This document shows positions 59,762-64,000 of a stretch of DNA of 64,000 bases, one piece after another. The notes beneath the pieces were generated by a model. The model ran no database searches. It was not told the origin of the DNA and was given only the letters and a program-made list of their open reading frames with translations. Every line of letters begins with the position of its first letter. Within the stretch, counting starts at the first letter, position 1. The position numbers and the translations under genes were made by a program. This stretch comes from Chamaecyparis obtusa (taxonomy: Eukaryota; Streptophyta; Pinopsida; Cupressales; Cupressaceae): positions 1,725,001 through 1,789,000 of the forward strand of contig BSBK01005648.1 of assembly GCA_027943335.1 (NCBI GenBank), in the 5' to 3' direction.

Positions 59762-60429
59762 TTCTTATGGTCATGTTTTGATATATTCTGTTCTTCTTTA
59801 TCATTGAGATACCATTATGATTCTGATAGCTTTTCGGAGCTCATTCTTTTGTACATTGTGCCAGTAGTGCACCCCTAACACATTTCAAGATTTTTGATAT
59901 ATATGAGATTGATATTTTGATTATGACTTCATTTTTACTTGTCATGATGTGGATTTATGATGATATCATGCTATTCTTATGCTATGATTAGTGTAGAATG
60001 TATGTATGGATCGATGCAATGCAATGATTTCTTTCATATGTATGGATGTTATGCAAATGTAATTGATCATGAAAAGATGTATGTATGATTTATTCTTATG
60101 CAATGAATGTAATGTAATGCAACAAATGATAATGATATAAGATGTAAATGCAGTGATACACATGATATGTTTTTTCAAGTTGATGAAGACAAGTACTCAG
60201 TCTTATGTCAAAAGGATGTTTAACCCTGGAGGGTTATTGCTTGCGGTTTGATGAAGAGACCTTCAAGTGAGACTCAGCTCTTGTTAGATGTGAAGAATTG
60301 ATATGAAGAATTGTTTAAGCTTTGAAGTATTTCCAAATAGTTGTGAGATCATGCAACACGCAAAATGCAAAGAGACATGCAAAATGAAATGCAACCTAAG
60401 ACCTAGGACCTAGTCACTGATCATATGTC
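59762..60429. other. Gap in element D where integrase should be
   Basis: ATG/CAT-rich noncoding sequence with no integrase motif on the minus strand. Pol becomes unreadable near 60430. The integrase gene has been deleted or replaced. Confidence 0.55.
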
Positions 60430-62716
60430 AATTTTTTATCATCATTGAAATTTTATATAGGGATGATTTGGTCTTGGAGATAGGAAAATAGGTTTTTATA
60501 TCAGGATGAATCATGACCTACAACAGTGTAGATCATGTGGGTTTTGGGGGAGTCATATGTAGGATAAGATAGTGCTTCCACCAGGAATTCGTAGCGTAGC
60601 TCATGTTCAGGCTGCTGTAATAAAGTAGATAGTGTTGCCATTGCATCGGCAGCCTTGTTCTATGTTCTAGGAATTTGCTCAAATGTGATAGATATGAAAT
60701 ATTTCTTAAGATCATCTACCATTCTCTTGTAAGGAATGAGCTTTTCATCTTTAGTTTGGTACACATCATTGACTTGATGAATAACAAGTTGAGAGTCTCC
60801 ATGAATGTGTAGCTCTGTTACTCTCCATTCAATTGCTAGTTTCATACCATTCAAAAGGGCTTCATATTCCACAATATTGTTCATGCAAGGGAACTTCAGT
60901 ATGAAAGCTTTTGGGATGGAGTATCCTTGAGGAGTTATGAACAATATGCCTGCTCCAGATCCATTCTGTGTATAGGAGCTATCAAAGAACAATTGCCATT
61001 CTCTAGAAGATAGGTGCATAATAGAGGAGTCTAGAAATTCCATTTGCATTGGTGTGTCATCAAACATGGGTGCATTTGCTAGTTGATCAGAAATAACTTG
61101 ACCTTTTATAGCTTTTCTTTCAACATATTCAATGTCAAATTTTCTTAGAAGCATGACCCATTTAGCCAGTCTACTTGTGAGGGCAACCTTGCTTAGTAGG
61201 TATTTTAGTGGATCAAATTTTGCTACTAGATGTGTGGTATGAGCTAACATATAGTGTCTCAGTTTCTATGATGCAAAGATCACAGCGAGGCAAGCTTTCT
61301 CAATCATAGAATAGTTCTTTTCACATGCCACCAATGTTCGGCTTATATAATAAATGGCTCTTTCCTTTTTCTCTTCATCATGTTGCGCTAACAATGCCCC
61401 CAGTGATGTGGCTGTTGCGGAGACATATAAGATCAATGGCTTCCCATGAATAGGAGGCATCAAGATAGGTGGATTTGACAGATACTTCTTGATATGGTTA
61501 AAGTTGTTCTCACATTCTTCATTCCATGCAAAGGTCACACCTTTATGTAATGTTTTTGTAAAAGGCTGGGATATGTCCGCTAGCTGTGATATGAATCTTT
61601 TAATAGATTGAACTCTTCCTTTCAATGTCCTCATTTGACTAATATTCGTGGGAGGTTGCATCTCTATTATAGCCTTGACTTTAGCCAAATCAACTTCAAT
61701 GCCCTTCTTTGAAACTATGTATCCTAAGATCTTTCCAAAAGTGACACCAAAAGCACACTTCTTAGGATTTAGTCAGAGACTAAACTTTCCATTCTATCTA
61801 GGATCATGCTCAAGTCCTTTAGATGTTCAGTTCTGATCATATATTTTGCTAAAGTATCATCAACATAATCTTCCATTTTTCAATGCATCATGTCGTGGAA
61901 AATAGATGTCATTACTCTTTGATATGTAGCTCCAGCATTTTTAAGCCCAAATGGCATGACATTCCAGCAGAAGGTGCCCCATGCACATGTGAAAGCATTT
62001 TTCTCTTGGTCCTCTGGAGCAATTTTTATTTGGTTATATCCAAAGAAACCATCCATTAAGGAATACATCTTGAAACCCGCAGTCATGTCCACTATCATAT
62101 CAATGTTAGGTAGTGGAAAATCATCCTTAGGGCATGCTCTATTCACATCTCTAAAGTCTATGCACACTCTAATTGACCCATCTGGTTTAGAAATAGGTAC
62201 AATATTAGAGATCCACTTTGCATAGTCAATAACTTGGATGAATCTGACATTTAGGAGCTTTTCTAATTCAGCTTTTACCAAGAGTGCAACATGAGGATGC
62301 ATCTTTCTCAACTTTTGCTTGATAGGTTTGACATTTGGAGCAATAGATAAATGGTGCATTATAAGATTAGGATCCAATCCTGGCATATCTAAATATTTCC
62401 ATGCAAAGTTGATCTTCTTATCTGTTAGGAATGTTGTAAATTTTTGCTTCTCTTCTTCTGATAATGATTGTGCTACATGTACCAATTGCGGTTCCTCTGT
62501 TGTACCCAAATTGATGGATTGAGTGGGCTCAATTAGAACTAGAGATCTGTCCTATAAATGACTCAGAAGGACATCAAATATCTCATCCTTAGGTGCCTCA
62601 AAGAGGTTTTCACCTTTGGATACATCTTTTATTTTTACTTTTGTAGGTTTTGAGACTGCCACAAAGTGGTTTTCACCCTCAGAACTCTTTTTCTTTTTCT
62701 TTTTATTCTTGTTTTT
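60430..62716 (-). pseudogene. Ty3/gypsy Tat-type pol remnant of element D (RT, RNase H, archaeal-type RNase H)
   Basis: Minus strand. RT at 62509-61880: DMPGLDPNLIMHHLSIAP, WISNIVPISKPDGSIRVCID and MPFGLKNAGATYQRVM. After one stop, EDYVDDTLAK keeps the catalytic YVDD near 61850. Then the RT end and RNase H (61688-61266; FAWNEECENNFNHIKKYLSN, LLAQHDEEKKERAIYYISR). The second RNase H is at 61250-60660 (WQLFFDSSYTQNGSGAG, NIVEYEALLNGMKLAIE, GDSQLVIHQVND). The linker before integrase is still readable (HMIYTVVGHDSS, about 60542-60505) and fades near 60430. The paired RNase H domains identify the Tat lineage. Few breaks make it among the better preserved genes here, yet it lacks integrase. Confidence 0.88.
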
Positions 62717-63976
62717 CTAACTAAGATATTTGATGTCCAACTCGGTCATGCTGACACTTAGTTCACTGATGGAAGTACTAATAGGCTCAACTACATTGAG
62801 GTAGCAAGCAAGGGCATAGTCATTCAGGAAGGTATAAATACCATGGCTCGGATTTGTGCAGGTTTGATTAATAAGTTCTGGATATTTGATAGTCAAAGTA
62901 GGGAAAGATTGGGAGATAGTGTTTACAGATATGGATCTATCATCATTGGTCCTAACTTGATGCTCAAATTTAAAGGTGATACTACAACTTAAGACATCCA
63001 ATTCATGAATAGGCTCAATGTCATCGTGGGAGTCCAATTCAGCCATAGGTGGATTAGACTCGATAGGTTCATCATTTCGCTCTAGACTTACATTGGTTTG
63101 AGGTGCATATTGGTGAATAACATCAACATGTTTCTCTGTGATAAGCTCATCTAGTTCTGGGATGACTCCCCATTCATAGTCATTAGACTCATCTTCTAAT
63201 TCAGGATCTCTAGGAAATCTTAGAACATGAGTAAAGTCAAGGTGAATACACCAAGAAGGGTTACCCGCAGATTCTGATTTGTATTCATACTCATGAGAAT
63301 CTATCTCAGAATCACTACCACTTCCCTCTTCTTGATTGTTTTCAAGATTAGCTGGTTCTTGTGTTGCAACTATCTCTTGATTGATAGTAGGTTCGTGTGT
63401 TTCTACTATATTAATTCTTTTGATAGGATCATCTTTATCATCAAGAAGGTCTTTGATCTCTTTAGGCAATTTTTCATAGGGGATGAGTTCTGAACTATCT
63501 GAATCACTATCTGATGGTTCTGTATCTTCTTTCTTAAGAAGAGGTTCCCCTGGTGCGATCTGCTCTATGACATGAGAGCAATTACCTTTGAGGTGATAGG
63601 GTTTCATCTTAAAGCCTAAGCCAACTTTGTTTTTATTTTCTCTACCAATATGTGGGAGAGGTACCTCAAGACCTTTTCCTCTGATTCCTAAAGGTCCTTT
63701 ACTTGAATATCCCATCTTAGCTATCAATTTATCTCCTAGACCATATGACTTGGAAGGGAGTTTGGAGACTAAAGAGTCACCAGTTTGAACAACTTGAGAT
63801 TCAAGTTCATCTTTGTACAGCCATGATAGCACAGCCTCATCCTCTTCAAATTCTTGCTTGGATACTTGTTCTGCTACAAAATTATTTTTATATGCTTCAA
63901 GAGGTTCTTTAGAGTTTGGTTTGGATTGTTTCAAAGATTTCCCATAAGACTTAGGTGAGATAGGTAGAGATGTCAA
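62717..63976 (-). CDS. G-patch-containing region upstream of RT in element D (open 419-codon frame)
   Basis: An uninterrupted minus-strand frame. Near its N-terminal third it has KSYGLGDKLIAKMGYSSKG and PLGIRGKGLEVPL, a G-patch, which in retroelements and RNA-processing proteins binds RNA or helicases. The rest is acidic and low in order (SDSDSDSSELIPYEKLPKEI; GSGSDSEIDSHEYEYKSES), ending before RT. Such a G-patch plus acidic spacer between protease and RT is usual in Tat elements. No protease motif is visible in it. The first Met at 63976 is probably internal: the polyprotein continues to the right of the window. Confidence 0.75.
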   Translation of the reverse strand: MTSLPISPKSYGKSLKQSKPNSKEPLEAYKNNFVAEQVSKQEFEEDEAVLSWLYKDELESQVVQTGDSLVSKLPSKSYGLGDKLIAKMGYSSKGPLGIRGKGLEVPLPHIGRENKNKVGLGFKMKPYHLKGNCSHVIEQIAPGEPLLKKEDTEPSDSDSDSSELIPYEKLPKEIKDLLDDKDDPIKRINIVETHEPTINQEIVATQEPANLENNQEEGSGSDSEIDSHEYEYKSESAGNPSWCIHLDFTHVLRFPRDPELEDESNDYEWGVIPELDELITEKHVDVIHQYAPQTNVSLERNDEPIESNPPMAELDSHDDIEPIHELDVLSCSITFKFEHQVRTNDDRSISVNTISQSFPTLTIKYPELINQTCTNPSHGIYTFLNDYALACYLNVVEPISTSISELSVSMTELDIKYLS

Positions 63977-64000
63977 AGATAAGACTGGCTCGATAGTATA

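Larger units (their letters stand above)
50866..64000 (-). mobile_element. Element D: Ty3/gypsy Tat-type element with antisense mobile-domain ORF (continues past window)
   Basis: On the minus strand the order from right to left is a G-patch region, RT, RNase H, a second archaeal-type RNase H, a noncoding gap where integrase should be, an antisense ORF, a polypurine tract and a 3' LTR. Dual RNase H and an extra antisense ORF before the 3' LTR are features of the Tat lineage. Gag and the 5' LTR are outside the window. Confidence 0.75.

Overview
The window is plant nuclear DNA: AT-rich, with no intact host gene and almost wholly built from decayed transposable elements. A conifer or other gymnosperm with a large genome is my best guess, from the density of old nested LTR elements and from the PLS-type pentatricopeptide-repeat (PPR) pseudogene. 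The sequence alone does not prove the species. Nearly every reading frame carries stops, many at expected Gln, Arg or Trp codons, as expected from deamination of methylated cytosine.

Left part (1-14.9 kb): a Ty3/gypsy chromovirus integrase tail with its 3' LTR; a minus-strand Ty1/copia element (gag, pol, primer-binding site, 5' LTR); a minus-strand CACTA (Tnp2) transposase pseudogene; and a plus-strand solo LTR.

Middle part (14.7-32.7 kb): a PPR pseudogene is split by a complete 8.2-kb LTR element (element A, 14893-23058, 5-bp target duplication GATAG). Element A has a gag-like ORF with about five CCHC knuckles, no pol, and a second ORF of about 1,190 codons that I cannot assign, preceded by its own TATA box. 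Next comes a 5'-truncated copia element (E) flanked by a ~148-bp direct duplication. E is interrupted by two solo LTRs.

Right part (32.7-64 kb): a nested stack. Minus-strand copia element F is interrupted in gag by element B, a relative of A with the same gag plus unknown-ORF2 plan. B's 3' LTR is interrupted by element C, which carries a different ~1,120-codon unassigned protein. C's ORF is cut by element D, a minus-strand Ty3/gypsy element of Tat type (G-patch region, RT, two RNase H regions, no integrase). D carries an antisense ORF with a plant mobile domain, and that ORF is itself split by a 4.2-kb noncoding insertion.

The most novel material is the A/B family, in which gag is retained, pol is absent, and a conserved unknown ORF2 has a conserved internal core promoter. 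The unassigned protein of C and the palindrome array beside the antisense promoter in D come next. All identities and homologies are by eye; no alignment or database search was run.
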